A DNA stretch of 64,000 nucleotides from Gemmatimonas sp. (GTDB lineage: Bacteria; Gemmatimonadota; Gemmatimonadetes; Gemmatimonadales; Gemmatimonadaceae), in the NCBI GenBank assembly GCA_023910675.1, contig JAAVWC010000003.1, positions 124,001 to 188,000 on the forward strand, written 5' to 3'. Positions 9,611-17,625 of the stretch are shown piece after piece (within the stretch, counting starts at the first letter, position 1; each line of letters begins with the position of its first letter). The notes beneath the pieces are model-generated. The model was given only the letters and a program-made list of their open reading frames with translations. It had not been told where the DNA came from and did not search any database. A program made the position numbers and the translations under genes.

Positions 9611-9760
9611 GACGGGGTCACTTCCAGCGAGCGATCAGGTCGGTTACGTTTTGAGGCTGTACCGGATTTGTGGGTGGCCGCGGCGTCGTAGTCGGGCGCC
9701 GGCCCCGGCAGATCCCTCGCGCAGTTCCGCGTTCTTTCCCTGCTTGCAGGTGTCGTGAAT

Positions 9761-10327
9761 ATGGCTTTCTCCGCTACGCAGATCCGTCGTGGTATGGTGC
9801 TCGTCTTCGAAGGCGATCCGTGCCGAGTTGTCGAATTCCGTCACCATACGCCGGGTAACCTCCGCGCGATGGTGCAGGCGAAGCTCAAGAACCTGCGCAC
9901 CGGTTCGAACTTCGAGCATCGTTTCCGGGCGGCCGACACGATCGTGAAGGCGGACATGGAAACGCACGAGCTCGAGTTCATGTACCAGGGTGGTGATTCG
10001 TACCACTTCATGAACGCGGAGAACTACGACCAGATCGAGCTCGACGAAGAGTCGTTGGGCGATTCGGCGCCGTGGATGCAGGCGGGGCTGAAGATTCTGG
10101 CCGAGTACTACAACGGTCGTCCCATCGGCATTCAGCTGCCGAATTCGATGGTGTTCGAGATCGTGGATACGGCGCCGGTCGTGCGCGGGGCCACGAAGAC
10201 GGCATCGTCGAAGCCGGCGAAGCTCGAGAACGGCGTCGTGGTGAACGTGCCGGAGTTCGTGGAGCAGGGGACGCGCGTGCGCGTGAACCCGAACACGGGT
10301 GAGTACCTCGATCGCGCGAAGGACTGA
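9761..10327 (+). CDS. efp: translation elongation factor P
   Basis: About 188 residues with the three EF-P beta-barrel domains, starting MAFSATQIRRGMV and ending VNPNTGEYLDRAKD. EF-P relieves ribosomes stalled at polyproline. The ATG at 9761 has a GCAGGTG ribosome-binding site about nine bases upstream; a GTG at 9755 would be too close. The domain-I loop reads TPGNLRA, so the position equal to E. coli Lys34 is Asn, with Arg two residues later; the usual lysyl or rhamnosyl acceptor is therefore absent. The tRNA cluster follows on the same strand. Confidence 0.95.
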   Translation: MAFSATQIRRGMVLVFEGDPCRVVEFRHHTPGNLRAMVQAKLKNLRTGSNFEHRFRAADTIVKADMETHELEFMYQGGDSYHFMNAENYDQIELDEESLGDSAPWMQAGLKILAEYYNGRPIGIQLPNSMVFEIVDTAPVVRGATKTASSKPAKLENGVVVNVPEFVEQGTRVRVNPNTGEYLDRAKD

Positions 10328-10464
10328 AAAAAGAACGAGGTCGCCACTTGAAATCGGTGTCTTGACCGGTTACCCTTGGCGTCTCCCGAGTAACTCGGCA
10401 CCGAATTTCAGTGCTGTGGCTGGGAGAAACAAACGCGGTTCTGGATCGTTACCCGTTTGTGCAT

Positions 10465-10539
10465 GGTGGCCGTAGCTCAATCGGTTAGAGCACCGGATTG
10501 TGGTTCCGGGGGTTGCGGGTTCAATTCCCGTCGGTCACC
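10465..10539 (+). tRNA. tRNA-His(GTG)
   Basis: Cloverleaf with acceptor GTGGCCG/CGGTCAC, the His-specific extra G at -1 opposite C73, anticodon loop TTGTGGT and T-arm GCGGG/CCCGT. CCA is not encoded. Confidence 0.95.
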
Positions 10540-10582
10540 CTGAGTCGCACTGGCGAGCAGCGATGATGTCGCCGCTCTCCGG

Positions 10583-10655
10583 AGGTCCGTAGCTCAATTG
10601 GTAGAGCACCGGTCTCCAAAACCGGCGGTTGGGGGTTCGATTCCCTCCGGGCCTG
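10583..10655 (+). tRNA. tRNA-Trp(CCA)
   Basis: Acceptor AGGTCCG/CGGGCCT, anticodon stem CCGGT/ACCGG with loop CTCCAAA, discriminator G. The 3' CCA is not encoded. Confidence 0.95.
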
Positions 10656-10779
10656 CTGTCTGCTGGACGAACTGCCGTGTTTCCCGGCGGACCAATTCGG
10701 AAGAGGAGCGATCACGACCAGTGATCGCGACAGGAAATGGAAGTTCCGCCGTCGGCAGTCGCCGAAGGCGACTGTCGAC

Positions 10780-10852
10780 GGCGGTATCGTCTAGGGGACT
10801 AGGACACAGCCCTCTCAAGGCTGGAACACGGGTTCGAATCCCGTTACCGCTA
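10780..10852 (+). tRNA. tRNA-Glu(CTC)
   Basis: Acceptor GGCGGTA/TACCGCT with a G-T first pair, anticodon stem CAGCC/GGCTG with loop CTCTCAA, T-arm ACGGG/CCCGT, discriminator A. Confidence 0.93.
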
Positions 10853-10897
10853 TGGGTGTGTTTTCGTAGGTGTAGGTAGCAGGGCAGTGGTTCCAAC

Positions 10898-10969
10898 GGC
10901 TCCATCGTCTATCGGTTAGGACACGACCCTTTCAAGGTTGAGAGACGGGTTCGATTCCCGTTGGAGCTA
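10898..10969 (+). tRNA. tRNA-Glu(TTC)
   Basis: Acceptor GGCTCCA/TGGAGCT, anticodon loop CTTTCAA, T-arm ACGGG/CCCGT, discriminator A. Second Glu isoacceptor, next to the CTC gene. Confidence 0.93.
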
Positions 10970-10998
10970 TCGTTCGGAATGCAGGTGCAGGTGTTGTT

Positions 10999-11073
10999 GG
11001 GGGCGTAGCTCAGTTTGGTTAGAGCACTCGACTGTCACTCGAGAGGTCGCGGGTTCGAGCCCCGTCGCTCCCG
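10999..11073 (+). tRNA. tRNA-Asp(GTC)
   Basis: Acceptor GGGGGCG/CGCTCCC, anticodon stem CTCGA/TCGAG with loop CTGTCAC, T-arm GCGGG/CCCGT, discriminator G. Confidence 0.94.
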
Positions 11074-11157
11074 TTGTCGTGCGGAAGTTTGGGACGCAGG
11101 TGTAGGTGGAGTCTCCGCACAGACACAGCTGGTACAAGCAGGATGCAGGTGCAGTGC

Positions 11158-11239
11158 GCCCTCGTGGTGGAATTGGTAGACACGCTACTTTGAGGTGGTA
11201 GTGCTTAACGGCGTCACGGTTCGAGTCCGTGCGAGGGCA
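11158..11239 (+). tRNA. tRNA-Leu(GAG)
   Basis: Class II tRNA with a long variable arm. Acceptor GCCCTCG/CGAGGGC, anticodon stem CTACT/GGTAG with loop TTGAGGT, T-arm CACGG/CCGTG, discriminator A. Confidence 0.93.
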
Positions 11240-11288
11240 CTGTTTACCGCTGGATAGCAGGACACGGCACCTCACCGTGATTTCGACC

Positions 11289-11360
11289 GCCACAGTAGCT
11301 CAGTGGTAGAGCACCCGATTCGTAATCGGGCGGTCATCGGTTCAATCCCGATCTGTGGCT
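11289..11360 (+). tRNA. tRNA-Thr(CGT), integration target
   Basis: Acceptor GCCACAG/CTGTGGC, anticodon stem CCCGA/TCGGG with loop TTCGTAA, T-arm ATCGG/CCGAT. Its last bases (11330-11360) plus CTT are repeated exactly at 14006-14039, so this gene is the attachment site of the element that follows. Confidence 0.95.
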
Positions 11361-11380
11361 CTTTCATAAGTCGTTGCTCC

Positions 11381-11890
11381 TCAACGGCTTGATGTTGCTT
11401 CAACGGACGCCCTCGTGGCGTCCGTTGCTGTTTCGTTGCTACTGTCGTTCGCTTTTGGTGCGGATGCTGGTTGGATTCTGCTCACGGACTTCGCGCTGCC
11501 GGGCAGGACCGAGCCTTGGACTACCGCGCTCAGAGCCCCCGGCCGCGACCGCAAGTAGCTCTTCCGAAGCACGCGGACGTCGCTGTCTCCGAGCCAGTCG
11601 CCGACCTTGGTGATGTCGCCGGTCACGTTGAGCACGTTGCCACCGACCATCCGGCGCAGTGAGTGCATGGCGCGATACTTGATGCGCTTCACGCCGGCGC
11701 GATCCGCCGCGTCGTGCAGCTGCTTCACCAACGCCGAATAGGTCCAGTGCGAGGCGCGCGTGCGCCCCTGCACGCCGTAGAACACGTACGCGCCTGTGTA
11801 GTCCTGGCGCCGTGCCCACACCCGGCAGATCCGGAGCACGAACACGGCTTCCTTGGCTATCGATGCGGCCACCGCACAGCAACAGAGCGC
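11381..11890 (-). pseudogene. tyrosine recombinase (integrase), C-terminal fragment
   Basis: About 170 residues matching the end of a phage-type tyrosine recombinase: AMHSLRRMVGG (the H-x-x-R box) and VGDWLGDSDVRVLRKSYLR (the tyrosine box). The histidine normally before the tyrosine box (GH/GN) is Asp here. The N-terminal DNA-binding part and the first catalytic Arg are missing. At its 5' edge the sequence runs into the methyltransferase fragment on the other strand, so a deletion has joined the two. It sits next to tRNA-Thr, as expected for the integrase that placed this element. Confidence 0.75.
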
Positions 11891-12128
11891 CGAGGCCATC
11901 GCGTTGCACGCCGCGAATCACCCTGGCGCCGTGCACTTCCGCGAAGACGTGTTTAAGGTGGACCCGCACACGGCAACGAACGGCCGACCGGTCGGGCTCG
12001 TGTGGCTGTCGCCAGACTGCAAGCATTTCAGTAAGGCGAAGGGCGGCAAGCCGGTGTCGAAGCGCGTGCGTGGTCTTGCTTGGGTAGCCGTGCGATGGGC
12101 GGCTGCGGGAACTCGTCACCGAGAATGA
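11853..12128 (+). pseudogene. phage-type DNA cytosine-5 methyltransferase, internal fragment
   Basis: The translation contains AIALHAANHPGAVHF, then VGLVWLSPDCKHFSKAKGG. The SPDCKHFS motif corresponds to the catalytic Pro-Cys motif (motif IV, here PDC) of a phage-associated C5-methyltransferase family. Motif I at the N-terminus (FAGGGG-like) and everything after the first third are absent, so it cannot be functional. It probably comes from the prophage that also supplied the integrase. Confidence 0.7.
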
Positions 12129-12372
12129 GAATACGCTGGCGCTGCTGCTGGCGGCGCGCAACACCGCCGACGAGCCCGAGGCGCGCGCGCTCTTACGCGA
12201 ACTGCGCGAGATCGTTGAAGCAGCTGTCGGTCCAAGCCAGCGCAAGGCCTGGTGGGACGCGGCGAATGTGGCCGTGAATCCTCGAGAGGAGTCGATCGTG
12301 ACCCGGCTTATGGAGGACGGTAACGCAATCCCCCTCGGTACGGCCGGCGGTCTTCCACAGCGGCAGGCGTGA
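12088..12372 (+). pseudogene. phage-like open frame, probable fragment
   Basis: Directly after the methyltransferase fragment and in another frame, this stretch encodes about 95 residues without a convincing start codon: RELVTENENTLALLLAARNT, then REIVEAAVGPSQRKAWWDA and a stop. Charged and helical, with coding-like composition. No family recognised. It is best read as the 3' part of a phage gene cut by the same deletions. Confidence 0.35.
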
Positions 12373-12467
12373 AACCCATCCGCGAAGCGTTCGCAAGTTT
12401 CTCGGGCTCTACCTTGGCTACGAAAATGTAAGGCCGCCGTCCTCACCTAACGCGCTCATTCGGTTGG

Positions 12468-12512
12468 CTGGCAGTACCTCAAGGCGCTAAACACGCCTTG
12501 AGGTACTGCCAG
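12468..12512. repeat. perfect 19-bp inverted repeat (hairpin)
   Basis: Arms at 12468-12486 and 12494-12512 begin CTGGCAGTACC and are perfectly complementary, with a 7-base loop. It lies just downstream of the minus-strand gene ending at 12560. No T-run follows on either strand, so it may stop transcription weakly, stabilise the mRNA 3' end, or be a mobile-element end. Confidence 0.6.
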
Positions 12513-12559
12513 CAGATCGACTGTTCATCCGAAAAGCCGACGAGCTCGCACGTGACGTG

Positions 12560-13018
12560 TCAATAGATATAGTCCATCATGCTCACCACCCTGAGTTGAC
12601 TATCGAAGACAACATACTCCGTGAGGTTTCGATCCCTTTCCACGAACGCCGTCCCAAAGAAGAATCCGGTGGTACCGAGTCGGGCAAGCGACACATCATA
12701 GTACTGGTTGCGTCGCCCACGCGCCGCCCGGTAAGCCTGGTACGACGTTGAGGCAGCGACGCACGCTACCGAATCTGTATGAAGCGACACACTGCTTCCG
12801 GGAACTAAGGGGATACCTAGTTCGGCACGCCAACCGTCAGTTGACGTGTCTGTGGCGAAATCAACCGCGAAATACATCAGGCGATCGAGATTGGGCCCTG
12901 GGAGTTGAACACACCCACTCGAGCCGACGAATTGAAAGGGCGTTGGGCGCATGGAACTGACAGGGAGGTGCGAGGCAGCCAAAGCTGCAGCTAAACCAAC
13001 AGACAGGATCAGCTTCAT
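12560..13018 (-). CDS. secreted hypothetical protein, 152 aa
   Basis: The start at 13018 gives MKLILSVGLAAALAASHLP, a plain signal peptide. The mature part has several short beta-like segments and two Cys. No family recognised. The start overlaps the stop of the upstream JAMM-like gene (ATGA), so the pair is one transcript; it could be a partner or inhibitor of that protein, but this is only inference from position. Lower GC than the chromosome around it. Confidence 0.5.
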   Translation of the reverse strand: MKLILSVGLAAALAASHLPVSSMRPTPFQFVGSSGCVQLPGPNLDRLMYFAVDFATDTSTDGWRAELGIPLVPGSSVSLHTDSVACVAASTSYQAYRAARGRRNQYYDVSLARLGTTGFFFGTAFVERDRNLTEYVVFDSQLRVVSMMDYIY

Positions 13019-13737
13019 GGACGCGTGCACCCCTGAGCGTTTCGTGGGACCTCGGTGTAAGCGCTATCGATTGCGTTGGCCTTCGGATACCTCACCCACC
13101 GTTTAGTGCCAAGGTTGTCGACTACCTTGTACACCGAGTCGTAAGCGCTCGGAAGCTTGAACGAAGCCATGATTTTGGGGTTGATGACGACACTCCTTTC
13201 GGGGAAGATCTCCGAAAAATCCCAATCAAAGTCACTCGGGACCTTATTCATGAAGTTTTTATACTCTGCGTTGACGCAAGTAGCCTGCTTACCGCTGACA
13301 TTCGGATGAGTGTGGGCCATTTGCACCAGCACGGAGTTGGGTGGCACGAGCGTGCCATCGACATAGGAACTATCGCAAGTGTTCTGTGGATTCGTCGAAT
13401 CGATAACCATAGACTCGATCCCAGTCGTGGCGTTGCGCACAATGATTCCGGCATACTCCTTGCCAGTCGCCGTCGTGAGCCGAAGTAGTTCCTTCAGCAT
13501 GGCACGCATAATCGGCTTGTCCATTGCCGGATCTCCGGTCGGACAAGGAATCTGTTGTACCTCAGCGGTTGTTGTAAGGGTGACCGCTTCCGCTGTTGTC
13601 GCAGTGATCAACAGAGGGGCAGGCGCAGCTCCGCCAGCGAGAGTACACGTACCGGTACTGGCGTTGCAACTCGCACTGAACGCAGTCTCCGAGTTTGCCA
13701 GACTAAACGCACTAGCCACGGAACGATCGGAACGCAC
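13015..13737 (-). CDS. protein with JAMM-like motif (HTH...SxxD), probably 5'-truncated
   Basis: Residues about 90-175 contain GKEYAGIIV, then QMAHTHPNVS and VPSDFDW. The order Glu - HxH - SxxD resembles JAB/MPN metallo-isopeptidase-type domains used in bacterial polymorphic toxins and ubiquitin-like systems. The N-terminal 70 residues are Ser/Thr/Ala-rich and look like the end of a surface domain; the frame is open for about 30 codons upstream with no better start, so this may be the remnant of a longer secreted protein. GTG 13737 is only a possible start. Confidence 0.45.
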   Translation of the reverse strand: MRSDRSVASAFSLANSETAFSASCNASTGTCTLAGGAAPAPLLITATTAEAVTLTTTAEVQQIPCPTGDPAMDKPIMRAMLKELLRLTTATGKEYAGIIVRNATTGIESMVIDSTNPQNTCDSSYVDGTLVPPNSVLVQMAHTHPNVSGKQATCVNAEYKNFMNKVPSDFDWDFSEIFPERSVVINPKIMASFKLPSAYDSVYKVVDNLGTKRWVRYPKANAIDSAYTEVPRNAQGCTRP

Positions 13738-14005
13738 GCGCGCTCGTCCACTGGGCCAACCGCTCGCGTCGGATAAAGGCGAGTTGGGCGGACAGGATGG
13801 CGACGTCGTCGGTCGTTATCGGCACCGGGACGCTCCGGCGTTGCGGCGTTCCACCGCGTCAGTTGCCATCCCGTCGCCGGTTGCCGTTTCGTTGCCACTT
13901 CTGTCTTGACTTGCGCGAAAAACCGGGGTTTCTTGTGCCAGACCAGCAAGGCGAGTCGGGGTGCGACAGAGGGAAGCCCGCGATTCGTCCGATTTCTCCA
14001 ACGAT

Positions 14006-14039
14006 GCGGTCATCGGTTCAATCCCGATCTGTGGCTCTT
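14006..14039 (+). repeat. attR, exact copy of the tRNA-Thr 3' end
   Basis: 34 bases identical to 11330-11363: the 3' side of the anticodon arm region, T-arm, acceptor and CTT. No 5' half of a tRNA precedes it, so it is an attachment-site duplication and not a gene. Confidence 0.9.
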
Positions 14040-14064
14040 GTTTCAGAGCAGATGGTTACGCAAC

Positions 14065-14100
14065 GCAAAAACGGCCCCCGAATTTCGGGGGCCGTTTTGC
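14065..14100. terminator. bidirectional rho-independent terminator
   Basis: Near-perfect hairpin (arm ACGGCCCCCGAA, one-base loop) flanked by an A-run on the left and TTTT on the right. It serves the tRNA side on plus and the 53-aa gene on minus. Confidence 0.8.
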
Positions 14101-14116
14101 GTCCCGGTCATGCCTA

Positions 14117-14278
14117 TCAGGTCCCGCGACGACCGCCGTTCTTCGACTTGGTCGGCGCGGCCTGCTTCTGCCGCGGGTCAGGCACATACGCCTGTTCTCC
14201 CGACGCGACAGGCTTACCACCGGCCACCGGTTTCTTGCGGGAAAAATCCGGAACCGCTCCGGTCTTGAGCTTCTTCAT
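14117..14278 (-). CDS. small basic protein, 53 aa
   Basis: Begins MKKLKTGAVPDFSRKK and ends KSKNGGRRGT. A strong ribosome-binding site GGAGG lies five bases before the ATG, and a terminator follows the stop. Lys/Arg/Pro/Gly-rich, probably disordered, possibly nucleic-acid binding. No family recognised. Its position between a terminator and the exonuclease gene (66 bases away) makes it an independent short gene. Confidence 0.55.
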   Translation of the reverse strand: MKKLKTGAVPDFSRKKPVAGGKPVASGEQAYVPDPRQKQAAPTKSKNGGRRGT

Positions 14279-14344
14279 GCATGCCTCCAAGGGCAGGGTG
14301 TCTCTTCGTGTTGTCCGAAAGATACCCCGGCGCGTGCACGAGGG

Positions 14345-15232
14345 TCACTCGGGGAAGGGCACATCCTCCAAACCCGGGCCCGCGGCCACGTGGTTCGTCA
14401 CCCCGGTGTCTTTCGCGGTCGCCCGCGCCGCGGATCCCTGCGGCCACGCAATGCGCCCCAGTTCACACTGCCTCAACGCGAGCGCCGGAATAGGTGCCTG
14501 CTGCGAAATCGTGGTGAGCTGCAGCATGAGCCGCACATGCTCGTGTTGCCCCGCCAGCTTCGCGGTGTCGTCGCGATGGCTCACGAATTCGCTGGCCTCG
14601 AGCGCCTTTTCGATCGACTGCCAGCGCCGCAGCAGCTTCACCGCGGTGCCTTTCCCCACGTTGCGCACGCCGGGAATGTCGTCGCCTTCCTCGCCGCACA
14701 GCGCCTTGAACGCCGGCAAATTCATCGGGGCCACGCCAAAGCGGGCGAGTACGTCGGCTTCGGTCCACGTCTTGATGCGCGCGCCGTTGGTGCCTTTCCC
14801 CACGCCCACGTACGTCGCCACGTCCACGCCCTCCGACACGAACTGCAACAGATCGGAATCGTTCGACAGCACCGTCACGCGCGCCTCGTCGCGAAAGCGC
14901 GCCATGATCGTAGCCACGCAGTCGTCGCCTTCGAACGTGTCGACGCTGATGCTCGTCATGCCCGTCGCTTCCACCCCGTCGCGAATGGGCGCAATGCGCG
15001 CACGCATCGAACCCGTGCGACGATGCTTGTACTGGGCATACAGCTCGTGCCGAAAAGTGGGACCGTCGTGGTCCCACGCCGCCACCAGATGCGTCGCGCC
15101 AATGTCGAGTGCGGCGCCGCGCGCCATCTGACACCAGAGGCGCACGCCGTTCACCACATCGCCGGCCGCGACATGGGCAGCGCGACCGGCCAGCGATTGG
15201 GCATCCACGACGAGCAGGTGCGGGAGAGTCAT
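14345..15232 (-). CDS. 5'-3' exonuclease (FEN/XNI-like)
   Basis: 295 residues with the PIN-like FEN fold. The N-terminal LLVVDAQSLAGR replaces the usual VDG-xx-R. The acidic metal ligands appear in VAAWDHDGPTFRHELYAQYKHRR, the arch region, EGDDCVATI and LSNDSDLLQFV, followed by the helix-hairpin-helix FKALCGEEGDDIPGVRNVGKGTA. These match the 5'-nuclease domain found in DNA polymerase I and stand-alone homologues. Probably a DNA repair or Okazaki-flap enzyme in the cytoplasm. Confidence 0.88.
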   Translation of the reverse strand: MTLPHLLVVDAQSLAGRAAHVAAGDVVNGVRLWCQMARGAALDIGATHLVAAWDHDGPTFRHELYAQYKHRRTGSMRARIAPIRDGVEATGMTSISVDTFEGDDCVATIMARFRDEARVTVLSNDSDLLQFVSEGVDVATYVGVGKGTNGARIKTWTEADVLARFGVAPMNLPAFKALCGEEGDDIPGVRNVGKGTAVKLLRRWQSIEKALEASEFVSHRDDTAKLAGQHEHVRLMLQLTTISQQAPIPALALRQCELGRIAWPQGSAARATAKDTGVTNHVAAGPGLEDVPFPE

Positions 15233-15356
15233 ACCGCAATCTAGCCGTCATGTCGCAGATCGTCCCGGAGCGCTTATGTTGCAGCAGCGGTACCGGCCCC
15301 TGGCTGGTGCTCCCCATGTGACGACACTGCCACCGACCTGCTCCCGACCTGCTCTC

Positions 15357-15917
15357 ATGAACATCATCGACGCCATTGCCGCGCGCCGCTCCGTGCGCAA
15401 GTTCACCGACCGCACCCCCACGCGCGAAGAGCTCGAGCAGATCATTCAGGCGGCCACGCTGGCCCCCATTCACCGCCTCACCAATCCGTGGCGCTTCTAC
15501 GTCCTCGGCCCCGAGGCGCGCGCCGCCTACGGCCTCGCCCTCGGGAACCGCAAAGCCAAGAAGGCCACCGACGAAGCGCACGCCGAGTCCATTCGCAAGG
15601 CGACGAGCGACGAACACCGCGCGCAGCCGTGCATGGTCATCGTGGCGATGTCGCTGAACGAGAACCCGGAAATTCGCGAAGAAGATTACGCGTCGACGAT
15701 GATGGCCACGCAGAACCTCTGTCTTGCGGCCGTCGAACTCGGACTGGGCACGCACATTCGGTCGGGCGCGATCATGGACGATCCCGCCGCGCGGTCGGCG
15801 GTAGGCGTGCCAGAGGGTGAGCGCATTGTCGCGGTGCTCACGGTGGGCACGCCCGCTGAAGTACCCGAACCCAAGGCGCGACGCGCCGCCGCCGAAGTCA
15901 CGCACTGGGTCGCGTGA
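15357..15917 (+). CDS. nitroreductase family protein
   Basis: 186 residues beginning MNIIDAIAARRSVRKFTDR, the FMN-binding start of the family, then WRFYVLGPEARAAYG and GTHIRSGAIMDD, with the C-terminal VGTPAEVPEPK. Expected to be a homodimeric FMN enzyme using NAD(P)H; the substrate cannot be told. The frame is open to 15276, but homology starts at the ATG at 15357. The stop overlaps the GTG of the MFS gene (GTGA). Confidence 0.88.
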   Translation: MNIIDAIAARRSVRKFTDRTPTREELEQIIQAATLAPIHRLTNPWRFYVLGPEARAAYGLALGNRKAKKATDEAHAESIRKATSDEHRAQPCMVIVAMSLNENPEIREEDYASTMMATQNLCLAAVELGLGTHIRSGAIMDDPAARSAVGVPEGERIVAVLTVGTPAEVPEPKARRAAAEVTHWVA

Positions 15918-17188
15918 ACGAGAAGCGGCCGGGGTATCGCTATGCCGTATTGGCGATGCTCACGCTCACGTACACGTTCAATTTTCTCGACCGACAGATC
16001 CTTGGCATTCTGAAGGAGCCCATCAAGCGCGACCTGGGCTTAAGCGATACCGAGCTCGGCCTCATGGGCGGGCTCGCGTTCGCGATGTTGTACTCCACGG
16101 TGGCGGTGCCGGTCGCGTGGGCCGCCGACCGTCTGCGCCGCACGTGGATCATCACGGTGGCGCTTGCGTTGTGGAGCGGCTTCACCATGTTGTGCGGCGC
16201 CGCGACCGGATTCTGGTCGCTGTTTCTGGCGCGACTGGGTGTGGGCTTTGGTGAAGCCGGCGGCGTGGCGCCCGCCTACTCGCTGGTGGGCGATTGTTTC
16301 CCGCCAGCGCAGCGGGCGCGTGCGCTGGCCGCGTATTCGTTCGGCATCCCGTTGGGGTCGGCGTTGGGGACGCTCTTGGGCGGCCTCATGGCGGCGTACA
16401 TCGACTGGCGCTTCGCCTTTGTGGCCGTGGGCGCCGCCGGCGTGCTGCTGGCGCCGCTGTTCAAGTGGGTGGTGAAAGATCCGGTGCGAGGCGCGTTCGA
16501 TATCGTCAGCATTGGCGCGGAAACACCGATAGCGCCGCGCTTCGTCGACGTGGTGCGCACCGTGCTCCCCAAGCCCACGTTCTGGTTACTGGCATTCGGT
16601 GCGGCCAGCTCGAGCATCTGCGGCTACGGCGTCGCGTTCTGGTTGCCGTCGTTCTTCATACGCAGCCTTCAGCTCACGCTGGCGCAGACGTCGCTGTTCT
16701 ACGGTTCGCTGCAGCTCGTTGGCGGGATGGCCGGTATCTGGCTGGGCGGCGCGCTCTCCGACCGACTCGGCGCCACCAACCGGCGGGCGTACGCGCTCGT
16801 GCCGGCGGTGTGCTATCTGGTGGGGTTACCGTTGTTTCTGGCGGCGATGAACAGCACGAGCCTGGTGGTGACGTGGCTGCTGTTCGTGGTGCCCATCGGG
16901 CTCAACCTGGCGTGGCTGGGGCCAGTAGTGAACGCGGTGCAGCATTTGGCACCGGCCACCATGCGCAGCACCACCAGCGCACTTTTTCTGCTCGTGAACA
17001 ACCTGCTCGGGCTCGCGGTGGGGCTCTGGGTCTTCGGCTTCGTGAGCGACCTGCTGGCGCCCCGGTATGGGGCCGAGTCGATGCGGTACGCGATTTACTG
17101 CGGGCTGAGTTTTTACCTGCTGGCCGCGACGCTGTTGTACTTCGCGTCGCGGCGGTTGCCGGCCGATTGGGTGGAAGTGGGCGGGTGA
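15914..17188 (+). CDS. MFS transporter, spinster-like
   Basis: 424 residues with 12 predicted membrane helices. The start YAVLAMLTLTYTFNFLDRQI, with LDRQ in helix 1, and the loop 2-3 motif WAADRLRRT are typical of the spinster-like branch, which includes lysophospholipid and sphingolipid transporters in eukaryotes and uncharacterised bacterial members. Helix 4 region: LGVGFGEAGGVAPAYSL. Starts with GTG overlapping the nitroreductase stop, so the two are one operon. Confidence 0.85.
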   Translation: MNEKRPGYRYAVLAMLTLTYTFNFLDRQILGILKEPIKRDLGLSDTELGLMGGLAFAMLYSTVAVPVAWAADRLRRTWIITVALALWSGFTMLCGAATGFWSLFLARLGVGFGEAGGVAPAYSLVGDCFPPAQRARALAAYSFGIPLGSALGTLLGGLMAAYIDWRFAFVAVGAAGVLLAPLFKWVVKDPVRGAFDIVSIGAETPIAPRFVDVVRTVLPKPTFWLLAFGAASSSICGYGVAFWLPSFFIRSLQLTLAQTSLFYGSLQLVGGMAGIWLGGALSDRLGATNRRAYALVPAVCYLVGLPLFLAAMNSTSLVVTWLLFVVPIGLNLAWLGPVVNAVQHLAPATMRSTTSALFLLVNNLLGLAVGLWVFGFVSDLLAPRYGAESMRYAIYCGLSFYLLAATLLYFASRRLPADWVEVGG

Positions 17189-17267
17189 GTGTTGATGGCG
17201 CCCCTTTCGAGCCTTCGGGCGGGTTGCTAGACTATGTGGTGGGTGCCGGGACGCTGGTGCCCACTTC

Positions 17268-17340
<73 letters not shown>

Positions 17341-17376
17341 CTTTCAGAAGTCGAAGAAAATTGAGAAGTTACGACG

Positions 17377-17403
17377 AAGGCACCCGGAGACGGGTGCCTT
17401 TCT
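17377..17403 (+). terminator. terminator after tRNA-Gly
   Basis: Perfect 10-bp hairpin AAGGCACCCG / CGGGTGCCTT with a GAGA loop, followed by TCTCG. Placed to end the tRNA-Gly transcript. Confidence 0.7.
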
Positions 17404-17625
17404 CGTGTGGTGACCTCACGAACCGCCGCACATTCGGCGCGCTGTTCTTGAGCAAGACGCCCAAAGGAACGTTTTTTTTCATTGGGACAAAGAGCCAAAG
17501 CGGACGCCAGCGGCCCAAGCCTTGGCACCGTGCTGGTTCGTGTGGTATCAGTGGTAATCCGGCGGGATGCGCCGATGTGAACCGGTTTTTCGTGAACGCT
17601 GGGAATCCGGCGAGAGGTGCTGCAA

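Larger units (their letters stand above)
11330..14039. mobile_element. decayed integrated element at tRNA-Thr
   Basis: Bounded by a perfect 34-bp direct repeat: 11330-11363 (the tRNA 3' end) and 14006-14039. Inside are a tyrosine-integrase C-terminal fragment reading toward the tRNA, a phage-type cytosine methyltransferase fragment, another phage-like fragment, and a two-gene cassette. A palindromic terminator lies just past the right repeat, as would be expected for the original tRNA terminator displaced by insertion. The integrase is broken, so the element is probably no longer mobile by itself. Confidence 0.85.

Noticed and set aside
10465..11360. rRNA operon near the tRNA cluster
   Set aside because: No rRNA-like sequence is present on either side of the tRNAs.
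11439..12446. 335-codon minus frame across the integrase fragment
   Set aside because: The integrase motifs are in a different frame; this one is Arg/Ala-rich shadow.
14006..14039. possible eighth cluster tRNA
   Set aside because: Only the 3' half is present and it is identical to tRNA-Thr; it is an att repeat.
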